A stretch of DNA of 64,000 bases from Pseudanabaena biceps (GCA_013361095.1 JAATWA010000001.1:2272501-2336500), one strand, 5' to 3'; shown: positions 1 through 8,650, numbered from the stretch's first letter. Program-made: numbers and translations. The notes: generated by a model not told the origin, from the letters alone.

Positions 1-22
1 CCGATTTTGACCTTGAACTCAT
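1..22 (-). CDS. 5' end of a minus-strand gene, cut by the window edge
   Basis: An ATG at 22-20 opens a minus-strand frame (M-S-S-R-S-K-S) that runs off the window. It is preceded at 38-29 by a strong Shine-Dalgarno-like run, AAGGAGGAGG, with about six bases of spacing. Only seven codons are visible, so the product cannot be named; the ribosome binding site is the main support. Confidence 0.4.
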
Positions 23-283
23 CTTTTGCCTCCTCCTTCTTGATTAAAAGTTTTACTTTAATATCTAAGCTGGGACTGCGTTTGGATTGAGTTGCTCTGT
101 CTCTTGTGCCATGTATATACATTAACCCAACTCATATTGTATGAAGCCTTTTGTTTACATAAATTTACGGATTGCTTGGCTTGCAAAATTATCTAGTAAG
201 TTGCTTTTAAATCCCCCGTAAAGACAAAAATCAGGATTTTAGGATGACTAGCTCTTTGAAGCTCCTATGCTTGTAATTGTAAA
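23..283. other. Intergenic stretch without a recognised gene
   Basis: AT-rich DNA between the left-edge gene and the first repeat. No supported ORF. It probably holds the promoter of the partial minus-strand gene, but I cannot assign its boxes with confidence. Confidence 0.4.
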
Positions 284-398
284 TATAGCAGTCCTAAATC
301 ATTTATGAGAAAAATAGGGCTTCGACTTCGCTCAGCCAGCGTATATCGTTGGCTGAGCGAAGTCGAAGCCTCTCACAACTCATTTAGGATTGCTATAG
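284..398. repeat. MITE-like repeat, type A
   Basis: The ends are inverted repeats, TATAGCAGTCCTAAAT and ATTTAGGATTGCTATA (one mismatch in 16). The centre (318-370) is a long hairpin with arms GGCTTCGACTTCGCTCAGCC / GGCTGAGCGAAGTCGAAGCC. Related copies lie at 3855-3920, 16561-16623 and 51116-51168. The 300 bases after it up to the DUF29 gene hold no supported gene. Confidence 0.75.
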
Positions 399-699
399 TT
401 AGGCAAGCCGAATTGCTCGATTAGCTTTACATGCTATCGGAATTAACACTATTAGGTAAGCAATGTGGGTGTTGTACTGAAGAAGCACATCGGGTTTTAA
501 ATCAATGCTCAGGCAAGTCTTCAACAACATAAGACAACCACTGAAACTTGCAAACATGGGTAATGATCTTAAAATTTTAACCTTTGGCAAGAGCTGTAGT
601 ATTTAGCGATCGCTAGTTAAGGGAAGTAAAACAGCGATCGCTTGTAGTTGATATCGAGATTAGAATGAATTGAGATGAGCGATCGAAGGAGCAACTCCA

Positions 700-1161
700 A
701 TGTCCCAAACAATTGCACCGCCATTGACTTTGTATGATCGCGATCTCGACTTGTGGGTAGAAACGGTGATCACACAATTAAAAGCGGGTGATTTTCACAA
801 TCTTGATGTCGAAAATCTTATAGAGGAGTTAGAAGGTTTGTCAGGCAGTAACAAACGTGAGATTGAGACTAGGCTCAAAAGGTTAATCGAACATATTCTA
901 AAACGATGCTATGTCGATATACCTGAGTGTTATCGAGGCTGGCTATTAACAATATTCGAGCAACGCGACGAACTAAAAACACTTCTAAGGCAATCTCCGA
1001 GCCTCAAACGTCACTTCTTAAAAATGTTTGATGATTGTTTTGAAACTTCCTTAAAGCGAATCAAAATTGAATATCCTGATTACCAATTTCCTGATAAATG
1101 GCAGTTTGAAAACGATATTGACATGATGCTAAATGTTGATTTTTGGGAAGAGCAACATTAG
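700..1161 (+). CDS. DUF29 domain-containing protein
   Basis: A 153-residue protein that is almost all DUF29, a helical family very common in cyanobacteria and without an established function. The hallmarks are the N-terminal YDRDLDLWVE segment, the LDVENLIEELEGL helix (about residues 36-50) and a KRLIEHILKR helix, followed by the SLKRHF segment (about 104-109). The length is typical, so the gene looks intact. An AAGGAG ribosome binding site lies about ten bases before the ATG. A second, divergent DUF29 paralogue is at 19732-20202. It is flanked by repeats and a decayed gene, so this is an accessory rather than an operon setting. Confidence 0.85.
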   Translation: MSQTIAPPLTLYDRDLDLWVETVITQLKAGDFHNLDVENLIEELEGLSGSNKREIETRLKRLIEHILKRCYVDIPECYRGWLLTIFEQRDELKTLLRQSPSLKRHFLKMFDDCFETSLKRIKIEYPDYQFPDKWQFENDIDMMLNVDFWEEQH

Positions 1162-1201
1162 GCAACTAGTGATCGCTAGTTGCCACATTTCAAGGAGATC
1201 T

Positions 1202-1428
1202 CTAATCTTGCAGGTGCAGTATATCTAAAAAGTCTTGATATTTTTTCTGTTGCTTTTCCTTGATTGACCATGAGTTCACTTTTTTGAAATCTATCGAATG
1301 ACGTTTTGCAACCATCACCGCTTGATCGAGACTTTGGCGATCATTCCAGTGATAGAAACCTGCAAGGCGATCGCGGCGGCATAAATTAAGAATTTACCTG
1401 ATTTTTGATAGCGGTCAGGAATTTGCAT
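1202..1428 (-). pseudogene. Relic of a small gene broken by one frameshift
   Basis: An ATG at 1428 opens a frame starting MQIPDRYQKSGKFLIYAAA. It goes out of phase near a GCGATCGC site, while an overlapping frame continues with coding-like sequence (RLAGFYHWNDRQSLDQA, then SIDFKKVNSWSIKEK) to a stop at 1204-1202. The joined length, 227 bases, is not a multiple of three, so one indel would reconcile the two halves. I do not recognise the family. It fills most of the 315-base gap between the neighbouring genes. Confidence 0.4.
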
Positions 1429-1482
1429 TTGTTAAGCTATGTATACTGAAAAAGTTATCTAAACATTGCCAATACTTTGACT

Positions 1483-2682
1483 ATGCTGCAACAATCTCCG
1501 CGTTATACGACGACTTGGGTAGATACGGTTAATAAAGTCAAGGCTGAGGCTTGGAATGTTCTGGCGAAGCCCTTAACGACTCCTTTCTTTGAATGGGAAT
1601 GGCTCTCGAATCTAGAATCTTCAGGCTGCGCGATCGCTCAACAGGGATGGCTACCGAGTCACTTATTAGTATGGCAAGGCGATGTATTAATTGCGGCTGC
1701 GCCTTTGTATTTGAAAGGGCATAGTCAAGGCGAGTTTGTATTTGACCATCAATGGGCGGATCTGTCCTATCGATTGGGGATTGAGTATTATCCAAAATTA
1801 CTGGGAATGGCTCCCTTCACGCCTGCGGTGGGTTATCGCTTTCTGGTGCATCCTGACCTTAGCGACAATCCCAGTGAGCTATCAAAAATTTATGATCTGA
1901 TGCTTGCCGAGATTGATCGCCTTTGCGACAAACATCGAATGTCAGGCTGTAATTTTTTATATGTCGATCCTGATTGGAAGCATGAGTTGGAATCGCGTGG
2001 CTTCACAACTTGGATGCACCATAGTTATGTTTGGGAAAATCAAGAATTTACGGGTTTTGATGATTATTTAAAAAATTTTAATGCCAATCAACGCCGCAAT
2101 ATCAAGCGCGAACGCAAGTCGGTTGAAAGTACAGGGATTACAATGCGAGTCTATACAGGTGAAGAGATTCCCCATTATTTCTATGGCTATATGTACGAGC
2201 TATATAACGACCATTGCAATAAATTTTGGGGTGGCAGCAAATATCTAAATCGCAAGTTTTTTGAAAATCTTGCCCACAGTTTTCGCGATCGCCTTGTGTT
2301 TGTGGCTGGTGAAATCGAAGATCATCCGCAACCTGTGGGAATGTCCTTTTGTATTCGCAAGGATGATCAGTTATTTGGGCGCTATTGGGGAGCAGTGCAG
2401 GAAATTGATTGTTTGCATTTCAATGCTTGCTATTACAAACCGATTGAATGGGCGATCGCGCAAGGAATTAAGCGCTTTGACCCTGGGGCGGGTGGTCAAC
2501 ATAAAAAAAGGCGCGGATTTCCTGCCACACCAAATTATAGTCTGCATCGCTTTTATCGCGATCGCCTCAAGCAAATTTTAATTCCTCATATTAATGAAGT
2601 GAATACTTATGAGGCTCAGCAAATTCAAGCGATTAATAATGAATTACCTTTTGATTTTGTTCCCCCTGCTCTTCCTGTCTAA
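1483..2682 (+). CDS. GNAT/FemAB-like N-acyltransferase (PF04339 family)
   Basis: A 399-residue protein of the peptidogalycan biosynthesis/recognition family (PF04339, formerly DUF482), which has a FemAB/GNAT-like double acyltransferase fold. Family-like segments are PFFEWEWLSNLESSGC near the N-terminus, an acceptor-side half around residues 50-160, NFNANQRRNIKRERKSV (about 205-220) and the C-terminal FDPGAGGQHKKRRGF (about 343-358), which is characteristic of the family. The natural substrate is not established. I start at ATG 1483; a TTG six bases upstream is a less likely alternative. No operon partner is evident: relics flank it on both sides. Confidence 0.85.
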   Translation: MLQQSPRYTTTWVDTVNKVKAEAWNVLAKPLTTPFFEWEWLSNLESSGCAIAQQGWLPSHLLVWQGDVLIAAAPLYLKGHSQGEFVFDHQWADLSYRLGIEYYPKLLGMAPFTPAVGYRFLVHPDLSDNPSELSKIYDLMLAEIDRLCDKHRMSGCNFLYVDPDWKHELESRGFTTWMHHSYVWENQEFTGFDDYLKNFNANQRRNIKRERKSVESTGITMRVYTGEEIPHYFYGYMYELYNDHCNKFWGGSKYLNRKFFENLAHSFRDRLVFVAGEIEDHPQPVGMSFCIRKDDQLFGRYWGAVQEIDCLHFNACYYKPIEWAIAQGIKRFDPGAGGQHKKRRGFPATPNYSLHRFYRDRLKQILIPHINEVNTYEAQQIQAINNELPFDFVPPALPV

Positions 2683-2699
2683 TCTGATTTATCGATTGT

Positions 2700-2892
2700 T
2701 TAGACGATTTCATGATTTGCAAAATCATGGGCTTTCAATTTAGCGGCTGTATCTTCGACCCAAAGTAAAATTGGTCGTAAAGAGGTTAAGGGATAAGTAA
2801 CTCTTTCATGTGCTCCTCTATTCCTAACGTGAATAGCGATCGCTCCGACCTAAAACAACTAAAATCTCTCTAAACCTCGATTTAGTCAGCAT
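2700..2892 (-). pseudogene. Second small-gene relic with a frameshift
   Basis: From ATG 2892 a frame reads MLTKSRFREILVVLGRS and then stops soon after a GCGATCGC octamer. The next frame over is open from there, with coding-like sequence (RGAHERVTYPLTSLRPILL, then VEDTAAKLKAHDF), to a stop at 2702-2700. The total of 193 bases requires one indel. The family is not recognised. The pattern, a frameshift beside a HIP1 site, resembles the relic at 1202-1428. Confidence 0.35.
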
Positions 2893-3039
2893 TCCTAGAA
2901 ATAGAAGCCAAAATATTCAAAATGTCAGCAGAGCTAATATTAAGTGCGATCGCTCTTTTGAAAGGTTAGATAGAAGTGCATTAGTTGAAGATTCCACCTG
3001 ACAATTCAAACGATAACCCACATTTTTTCTTGCTATTTC

Positions 3040-3188
3040 ACTTAGATGCAGCAATTCTCATTGTGAAAACAATTTTGGGGTTTGCAGCGCCTTAGGCGCT
3101 GTAAACCCCAAAATTGTTTTTTTGAAAGCTAGCCGTAGGCTAGCTTTCAAAAAAACAATTTTTATAATGAGAATTGCTGACTTAGATG
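3040..3188. mobile_element. MITE-like element type B with perfect 9-bp target duplication
   Basis: The 131-bp element at 3049-3179 begins CAGCAATTCTCATTGTGA and ends TTATAATGAGAATTGCTG, forming terminal inverted repeats. Inside are two hairpins, one with core CAGCGCC..GGCGCTG and one with arms GAAAGCTAGCC / GGCTAGCTTTC. It is flanked on both sides by ACTTAGATG (3040-3048 and 3180-3188), a perfect 9-bp direct repeat as expected from transposition. No ORF for a transposase is inside. A same-length copy is at 54226-54356; partial copies are at 13780-13888 and 34601-34682. Confidence 0.85.
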
Positions 3189-3293
3189 TATTTCAGATAT
3201 GGTTTGTTCAGTATACCTGTTATAATTTGCGAAGTTCTATTAGAAGTAGTAGTTCTCTCTCAAAATGCTTAAGCTGTGTTTGCAAGATTCCTA

Positions 3294-3599
3294 ATGCGAT
3301 CAAAAATCGACAATGAAGTTCTATTTGTCCATCGGGATGATGTGCCTAAATACAACAAGCAGGGATCTATTGTCCGTAATAGTTATTTTTGGGCTTTGCG
3401 CTCTATCGCGGGACGAGCTAACTCTCGGCATGATTGGGAGTTTGAAATTGAGGTCTGGATTGCATTGCAGCGTATGTTGATTTCTTTTGGAGAATCTGGA
3501 TATTTACCAATGCGAGAAACACTTTTAGAATTTGATGAAGAGACAGAATCAATTCCTCAAGATTTACGATTAGTTTCTACCAGAATAGATAGTGAATAA
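3294..3599 (+). CDS. Small hypothetical protein
   Basis: A 101-residue ORF (MRSKIDNEVLFVHR...) with no signal peptide and no membrane segment. Its composition is protein-like: a mixed N-terminal half with conserved-looking WALRSIAGRANSRHDWEFE and an acidic C-terminus. I do not recognise a family. It could be a small standalone gene or the tail of a larger one, since sequence upstream is full of repeat DNA. A GTG 18 bases upstream (3276) is an alternative start. A hairpin terminator follows the stop at 17 bases. Confidence 0.4.
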   Translation: MRSKIDNEVLFVHRDDVPKYNKQGSIVRNSYFWALRSIAGRANSRHDWEFEIEVWIALQRMLISFGESGYLPMRETLLEFDEETESIPQDLRLVSTRIDSE

Positions 3600-3616
3600 A
3601 AAAGTATTATGTGTAT

Positions 3617-3663
3617 AAACCCAAGGGAGTTGCGGCGCTTCGCGCTACAACTCCCTTGGGTTT
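3617..3663. terminator. Hairpin after the small ORF, AAACCC core type
   Basis: Arms AAACCCAAGGGAGTTG / CAACTCCCTTGGGTTT with a GCGC-TTC-GCGC centre. It is followed by CATGTCC, which matches the inner end of type F elements, so it may be both a mobile core and a terminator. Confidence 0.65.
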
Positions 3664-3785
3664 CATGTCCGAGATGACTATGACCATACAAGCCGAAACT
3701 TGATCCTGCTTTTTTGATTTGTCTAAATAAACCCCTAATTTTAAATAAGTTACTCCTTTCCCACTATAAGAATATGGTTTATAAA

Positions 3786-3834
3786 GTGAATGATTAGGGT
3801 TGCACGGCTCCGCCGCGCAACCCTAATCATTCAC
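3786..3834. repeat. Intergenic hairpin
   Basis: Arms GTGAATGATTAGGGTTGC / GCAACCCTAATCATTCAC around a GC-rich centre containing GGCTCCGCC. It has no nearby stop codon, so it is a repeat rather than a clear terminator. Confidence 0.65.
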
Positions 3835-3854
3835 TGGGAAGGGAGTAATATCGG

Positions 3855-3920
3855 TTGTTCAGGCTTCGACTCTGCTCAGCCAATTTACACGATGGCTGAG
3901 CGGAGTCGAAGCCTGAACAA
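3855..3920. repeat. Type A repeat, internal hairpin
   Basis: Arms TTGTTCAGGCTTCGACTCTG.. / ..CGGAGTCGAAGCCTGAACAA. To the right, TTTAGGATTGCTGTGG near 3951-3965 matches the outer end of the copy at 284-398. The left outer end is not preserved. Confidence 0.65.
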
Positions 3921-4136
3921 AGCCGAAGCCTTATTTTTTCGTAAATAATTTAGGATTGCTGTGGCTTTTAAAGTTATTGCTGAGAGCTAGACTCAAACCA
4001 TTAGTCATTAATGTTATGACCAAATTCGGCTCAAAAAAAATTTGCTTTGATAGTCAATAAATTAGGTACGGTTTTCGGTATCATAAGCATCAGATTAAAG
4101 TAAAAAATTAAATTTATATAAAGGGCAGTAAGAGCA

Positions 4137-5150
4137 GTGACTATCAGGGTAGCGATTAACGGATTTGGACGCATTGGCCGTAACTTTCTCAGATGCTGGG
4201 CTGGTCGCAAAGAGACAAACATAGAATTAGTTGGACTTAACGATACTTCCGATCCCCGCACTAACGCTCACTTGCTGAAGTACGACTCTATGCTCGGCAA
4301 ATTTGATGCTGAGGTCAGCGCTGATGACACCACAATTACTGTCAATGGCAAAACCATCAAAACAGTATCCGATCGCAACCCTGATAACTTGCCTTGGAAA
4401 GATTGGGGTATTGATTTAGTTATCGAATCTACTGGCGTATTTATCGACAAAGTCGGAGCTAGCCGCCACATTAATGCGGGTGCAAAGAAGGTTTTGATTA
4501 CGGCTCCTGGCAAAAATGAAGATGGGACTTTTGTGGTTGGCGTAAATGCTGATAAGTATGACCATGACATCCATAACATCATTAGTAATGCTAGCTGTAC
4601 CACCAACTGTCTAGCACCTGTAGCCAAAGTGATTTTGGAAAACTTTGGTATTGTTAAAGGCGTAATGACCACCACCCATAGCTACACAGGTGACCAACGC
4701 TTACTCGATGCGAGCCATCGTGATTTGCGCCGCGCTAGAGCCGCAGCTTTGAGCATTGTGCCAACTTCAACTGGAGCTGCAAAGGCAGTTGCGTTGGTCT
4801 TGCCAGAGCTAGCAGGTAAACTCAATGGTATTGCTTTGCGCGTGCCAACTCCTAATGTCTCGGTGGTAGACTTTGTGGTTGAAGTTGAGAAGAAGACGAT
4901 CGCACAAGAAGTGAATGAAGCTTTTCGTATTGCGGCTGAAGGCGCGATGAAGGGGATTTTGGAATATAACGAATTGCCTCTTGTGTCGATTGATTATCGT
5001 GGTACTGATGCTTCTTCGATTGTGGACGCTCCTTTGACTATGGTTATGGGCGGCAACATGGTTAAGGTTGTGGCATGGTATGACAACGAGTGGGGTTACA
5101 GCCAACGTGTAGTTGACCTCGCAGAAATCGTTGCTAAAAACTGGAAGTAA
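4137..5150 (+). CDS. gap2: Glyceraldehyde-3-phosphate dehydrogenase, Calvin-cycle type
   Basis: A 337-residue type I GAPDH. The Rossmann motif [10 protein letters not shown] is at residues 7-16, the active-site [12 protein letters not shown] puts the catalytic Cys at 154, and the C-terminal NEWGYSQRV segment is present. The N-terminal RCWAGRKET and [17 protein letters not shown] signature is that of cyanobacterial Gap2 and plastid GapA/B, the form that uses NADPH or NADH and works in CO2 fixation, rather than glycolytic Gap1. It converts 1,3-bisphosphoglycerate to glyceraldehyde 3-phosphate in the cytoplasm. Translation starts at a GTG, which overlaps the TGA of GTGA. It stands alone and is followed by a hairpin terminator. 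Confidence 0.97.
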   Translation: MTIRVAINGFGRIGRNFLRCWAGRKETNIELVGLNDTSDPRTNAHLLKYDSMLGKFDAEVSADDTTITVNGKTIKTVSDRNPDNLPWKDWGIDLVIESTGVFIDKVGASRHINAGAKKVLITAPGKNEDGTFVVGVNADKYDHDIHNIISNASCTTNCLAPVAKVILENFGIVKGVMTTTHSYTGDQRLLDASHRDLRRARAAALSIVPTSTGAAKAVALVLPELAGKLNGIALRVPTPNVSVVDFVVEVEKKTIAQEVNEAFRIAAEGAMKGILEYNELPLVSIDYRGTDASSIVDAPLTMVMGGNMVKVVAWYDNEWGYSQRVVDLAEIVAKNWK

Positions 5151-5201
5151 GCGTCTGTAAATAATTGGCGATGCGCGGTTTCCTCGCGATCGCTAAAACC
5201 T

Positions 5202-5242
5202 AAAAGAGAGTTGTGACGCTTTGCGCCGCAACTCTCTTTTTT
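5202..5242 (+). terminator. Rho-independent terminator of gap2
   Basis: Arms AAAAGAGAGTTG / CAACTCTCTTTT around GACGCTTTGCGCCG, ending in a T run. It lies about 50 bases after the gap2 stop. Confidence 0.75.
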
Positions 5243-5350
5243 ATTGAGCTTTGAGTAAACAAGATCGCGCAATTTCGCTGATGTATCGAGACAAGAAAAT
5301 ATATGTAAGATATTAAAAAATTCTGTCCTTACAACTTCATCTTAAGTATC

Positions 5351-5436
5351 TATAGCAGTAGCCATTTATGTTAGGACAAACCCAAAACCCAAGAGAGATT
5401 GACGGCGCTTTGCGCCGTCAATCTCTCTTGGGTTTT
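5351..5436. repeat. Type F repeat end plus hairpin
   Basis: The left end TATAGCAGTAGCCATTTATG followed by TTAGGACA is the type F end. The hairpin (5384-5436) has arms AAAACCCAAGAGAGATTGAC / GTCAATCTCTCTTGGGTTTT and a GGCGC-TTT-GCGCC centre. Confidence 0.65.
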
Positions 5437-5470
5437 ATAGCTACATTCATTTGTTTTGCGACGAATCAAA

Positions 5471-5519
5471 ACGCAAGAATTGGCTGGTAGCGCGGAGCGC
5501 TACCAGCCAATTCTTGCGT
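5471..5519. repeat. Perfect intergenic hairpin
   Basis: Arms ACGCAAGAATTGGCTGGTAG / CTACCAGCCAATTCTTGCGT and a CGC-GGA-GCG centre, with no mismatch. The gap 5151-5600 contains only this, the type F piece and the gap2 terminator. Confidence 0.7.
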
Positions 5520-5600
5520 TGGCGATAGCTATATTAGCTATCGCTACAACACTAAAAGATAAATTTCCCAAATAGCGCGACCTTCCTATTGACAATCTCC

Positions 5601-7526
5601 ATGAAACTTAAATCAATCTTGGCTAATGTCGGCTCCTTTTGCAAACAGTACCAGCATCGGCTAATTTCAGGTGCAATTACATTTTCTTTGTCTTTTGGAG
5701 TTTTGATAGCTAGGGAAAATGGTGTGTTTGAGCAGGCTGAGCTTGGGGTTTATGACAGCCTCGTGCGATCGCAACTAAATGAACCTGTTGATCGGCGCAT
5801 CGTCATTGTCGAAATTTCAGAAGCAGATATTCAAGAATTTCGTTGGCCCTTTAGCGATCGCCTGTTTGCTAAATTGATTAATCAACTAACGGTTGCTAAA
5901 CCTGCGGTGATCGGTATTGACAAATATTTAGATATACCCGTTTTGGAAGGTCGGGAAGAACTCATCACCGCCATCAGCAATGCAGGGAATGTGGTCAATG
6001 CTAAATTTATTGCCACGGTCGCAGGGCGCATTGGTGTTGAGCCTGCTGCGGATTTAGAAAAAATTAGTCGTTATGGATACGTGAATTTGCCCATCGATAA
6101 GGGAGCTATTGTACGACGAGCTTCTATTGTGGGTGATTCAGGGTCTTTTGCATTTGAGATTGCCAATTTATATTTGCAAAAAATCCACAATCAACAGATT
6201 GAATTTAATCCATCTGCCATCCAATTTACGGCGGGCAAGCAGATTATACCTAAGCTAACTTCCAACTATGGAGGGTATCGCAAGCAAGATGACAGTGGTT
6301 ATCAGATGATGATTCGTTATCGGGGGAATACGCGCTTTTTTGAGCATATTCGCTCCAGTGATGTGATCAACGGACGAGTCGCGCCTGAAAAACTGCACGA
6401 TCGCATTGTCTTGATCGGAGTTACTGCTGAAAGTCTCAAAGATAGTTATCCAACGCCTGTAACTACCGATGGGGATGTGATGTATGGAGTGGAGATTCAC
6501 GCCAATATAGTGAGTCAATTAGTGAGCGCCACCTTAGAAAATCGTCAATTTATTCGAGTTTGGTCAGATGATTTGGAGAAAATCTGGATTTTTATCTGGG
6601 CGATTATGGGTGGTGGCATTGCTGCATTGATTCCCAATGCTTTCAAAAATATTGCTCTTTTAGGATTTTTAGTCGCGACTTTAGTGGGGATGGGTTACTT
6701 CGCCTTTGCCCAAGCTCTATGGATACCTCTATTCCCAGCCCTCGTCGGATTGATCTCTACTAACACTTTGATAACCGCCTACCAACTAGCCATTCAACAG
6801 TCAGAGCGCAAGGTATTGATGGGGTTATTTTCGCGCCATGTCTCCAAGGAATTGGTAGATATTATTTGGACAAGTCGCGAACAATTTATGCATGACGGAA
6901 GAATCACAGGGAAAGAAGTATATGTGACGGTCTTATTTACAGACATGCGAAACTTTAGTACTGCTGTCGAAGCCCAAGCCCCCGGTGAAACTTTAAATTG
7001 GCTTAATCATTATTTAGGCACGATCGCTAATGAAGTGCTGGCGCATGGTGGCATGGTGGACAAATACATTGGGGATGCTGTGATGGCAGTGTTTGGTGTG
7101 CCAATTCCCCACCCCGATGAGGCGGCACGTACCAATGATGCGCGATCTGCTGTGGCGGCAGCTCTAGCGATCGCCCATAAATTAGAGGAAATGAATGAAG
7201 TTTGGGTATCTCAAGGATTTCCATCCGTTTCCACTGGCATCGGTATCAACTCTGGTTTTGTGATTGCAGGCAGCTTAGGGAGTGCGGAGCGTCTCGAATA
7301 TTCGGTTTTAGGAGATGCTGTCAATGTGGCTGCGCGCCTAGAAAGTTTTAACAAAGAAGTTGATGGAGGACCCCACCATATCCTGATCAGCGAGGAGACC
7401 AAGCAACGGCTAAATGATAGTTTCAAGACTGAGTTTGTCTGTAAGTATGCGCTTAAGGGCAAAACTCAAGAAACTGAAATATATCGAGTTCTCGATTTAG
7501 GACAAATAAAAACCCAAACAGTGTGA
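5601..7526 (+). CDS. CHASE2-domain adenylate/guanylate cyclase
   Basis: A 641-residue membrane receptor cyclase. A signal-anchor helix (about residues 20-40) leads to an extracytoplasmic CHASE2 sensor (about 40-320). Three membrane helices follow (about 327-345, 352-372 and 376-398), then a class III nucleotide cyclase domain (about 438-620) with VTVLFTDMRNFS and GDAVMAVFG, which carry the two metal-binding aspartates. It should make cAMP (or cGMP) inside the cell in response to an unknown external signal. I chose ATG 5601; a TTG 12 bases upstream is also in frame. The last codons and stop lie inside the hairpin at 7508-7564. Gene neighbours give no hint of its signal. Confidence 0.92.
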   Translation: MKLKSILANVGSFCKQYQHRLISGAITFSLSFGVLIARENGVFEQAELGVYDSLVRSQLNEPVDRRIVIVEISEADIQEFRWPFSDRLFAKLINQLTVAKPAVIGIDKYLDIPVLEGREELITAISNAGNVVNAKFIATVAGRIGVEPAADLEKISRYGYVNLPIDKGAIVRRASIVGDSGSFAFEIANLYLQKIHNQQIEFNPSAIQFTAGKQIIPKLTSNYGGYRKQDDSGYQMMIRYRGNTRFFEHIRSSDVINGRVAPEKLHDRIVLIGVTAESLKDSYPTPVTTDGDVMYGVEIHANIVSQLVSATLENRQFIRVWSDDLEKIWIFIWAIMGGGIAALIPNAFKNIALLGFLVATLVGMGYFAFAQALWIPLFPALVGLISTNTLITAYQLAIQQSERKVLMGLFSRHVSKELVDIIWTSREQFMHDGRITGKEVYVTVLFTDMRNFSTAVEAQAPGETLNWLNHYLGTIANEVLAHGGMVDKYIGDAVMAVFGVPIPHPDEAARTNDARSAVAAALAIAHKLEEMNEVWVSQGFPSVSTGIGINSGFVIAGSLGSAERLEYSVLGDAVNVAARLESFNKEVDGGPHHILISEETKQRLNDSFKTEFVCKYALKGKTQETEIYRVLDLGQIKTQTV

Positions 7527-7564
7527 GGCGGCGCTTCGCGCCGCCTCACACTGTTTGGGTTTTT
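7508..7564 (+). terminator. Hairpin that also encodes the cyclase C-terminus
   Basis: A perfect hairpin, arms AAAAACCCAAACAGTGTGAG / CTCACACTGTTTGGGTTTTT, centre GCGC-TTC-GCGC. The cyclase stop (TGA, 7524-7526) is within the left arm, so its last residues (KTQTV) come from the palindrome. The right arm ends in five Ts, as in an intrinsic terminator. Confidence 0.8.
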
Positions 7565-7655
7565 ATACAAATGGCGACAGCTATAGGTTTTGCACGGGAC
7601 ATAAAACCCAAAAGAGAATTGAGGTGCTTCGCGCCTCAATTCTCTTTTAGGTTTT
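7565..7655. repeat. Type F repeat piece plus hairpin
   Basis: GGGACATAAAACCC (7596-7609) is the type F inner end. It leads into a hairpin with arms CCAAAAGAGAATTGAGG / CCTCAATTCTCTTTTAGG and a GC-TTC-GC centre. Confidence 0.6.
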
Positions 7656-7903
7656 ATATTTGCCTAGCTATTTACCTATTCTGATTGATTGAATTTTCAT
7701 ATCAGAAATGGACTTGTGATTATGACTGTGGATGAAATTAGAAAAACTTATCAAATAAATTAAAATACAAATGAAAACTCATCGATTTGGCGACCACTTT
7801 AAATGTCTAAATCCTTTGTCCAGAGAGACTTATAGCTACTTAGATGCGCCAAAAAGAGGGCGATAACTATCCCCTATGACTAATGACAGAAATAAAAAGC
7901 TAG

Positions 7904-7933
7904 TTGTTCGATAGGATGCCAAGAGCGATATGA
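7904..7933 (+). promoter_or_regulatory. Possible promoter of the ferredoxin gene
   Basis: TTGTTC (7904-7909) and TATGAT (7928-7933) are separated by 18 bases, giving a sigma70-like promoter about 125 bases before the ferredoxin start. The rest of the 400-base gap 7656-8057 holds no supported gene. Confidence 0.4.
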
Positions 7934-8057
7934 TGCGTGTTAATACCCTTGTGGGTGATTGAAATGAATACGAGCTAGCTGATTACCTGTAATTGATTTC
8001 AGTTTTAGTTTTGTGTTTATTATTTTGGCTGCAATCTTTAAGAGGTTTATTGAATAC

Positions 8058-8357
8058 ATGGCTATTTTCAAAGTAAGACTAATCAACGAAGCTGATGGAC
8101 TTGATAAGACTATCGAAGTTCCTTCCGATGAGTACATCCTTGACGTTGCTGAAGCTCAAGGCATTGATCTTCCTTACTCTTGCCGCGCTGGTGCTTGTTC
8201 TTCTTGTGCAGGCAAAATCCTCAAGGGTGAAATTGATCAAGGCGATCAGTCCTTCTTGGATGACGATCAAATCGAAGCTGGCTACGCTCTTCTTTGCGTA
8301 ACCTATGCTCAGTCTGATTGCGAAATCTTGACTCACCAAGAAGAAGCTCTTTACTAA
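8058..8357 (+). CDS. petF: Plant-type [2Fe-2S] ferredoxin
   Basis: A 99-residue ferredoxin of photosynthetic type. The cluster ligands are visible as CRAGACSSC (three Cys) and a fourth Cys in LLCVTY near residue 80. It carries electrons from photosystem I to ferredoxin-NADP reductase and other acceptors. Length and the acidic C-terminus (HQEEALY) match the main PetF. The ATG at 8058 gives MAIFKVRL, the usual start. The in-frame extension upstream has no ferredoxin similarity. It is a monocistronic unit with its own terminator. Confidence 0.95.
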   Translation: MAIFKVRLINEADGLDKTIEVPSDEYILDVAEAQGIDLPYSCRAGACSSCAGKILKGEIDQGDQSFLDDDQIEAGYALLCVTYAQSDCEILTHQEEALY

Positions 8358-8380
8358 TAGTTTCTTTTCTTAAATATTCT

Positions 8381-8427
8381 AAAAGCTCCGATCGCGCGTA
8401 CTTTATGTGCAACGTTCGGAGTTTTTT
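8381..8427 (+). terminator. Terminator of the ferredoxin gene
   Basis: Arms AAAGCTCCGA / TCGGAGTTTT with a larger loop and a T run, 24 bases after the stop. It does not have the GC-N3-GC centre of the repeat hairpins. Confidence 0.7.
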
Positions 8428-8433
8428 AGTAGT

Positions 8434-8563
8434 CCCATAAAACCTTTGAAAAGCTGGCTTCGCCAGCTTTTCAAAGGTTTTATGGGTTTTATAGCTATCG
8501 TCACTCTCGTTAGGACTTAAAACCCGAATAGTGTGAAGCACCGCCTCACACTATTCGGGTTTT
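8434..8563. repeat. Two hairpins with a type F joint
   Basis: The first (8434-8486) has arms CCCATAAAACCTTTGAAAAG.. and centre CTGGC-TTC-GCCAG. Then GTTAGGACTTAAAACCC (type F inner end) leads to a second, less perfect hairpin (8519-8563) with arms CCCGAATAGTGTGA / TCACACTATTCGGG. Confidence 0.6.
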
Positions 8564-8580
8564 GAAAAGCGCCATATAGA

Positions 8581-8650
8581 AATTCAGAGAAGCAATTTTG
8601 GAGTTTTCAGCGCCTTCGGCGCTGAAAACTCCAAAATTGCTTCTCTGAAT
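8581..8650. repeat. Perfect 70-bp palindrome
   Basis: Arms of about 33 bases begin AATTCAGAGAAGCAATTTTG and meet at CAGCGCC-TTC-GGCGCTG. The inner part, GGAGTTTTCAGCGCC, resembles the type B inner hairpin (GGGGTTTGCAGCGCC), so it may be a B-derived core. Confidence 0.7.

Noticed and set aside
399..590. A 63-codon minus-strand ORF
   Set aside because: No family pattern and no ribosome binding site that I can see; it overlaps the end of a repeat.
3122..3316. A 64-codon ORF on the plus strand
   Set aside because: Its first half is the right part of the type B element and its second half has no coding character; I treat it as chance.
7026..7462. Minus-strand ORFs within the cyclase gene
   Set aside because: They mirror the coding bias of the cyclase gene and have no independent support.
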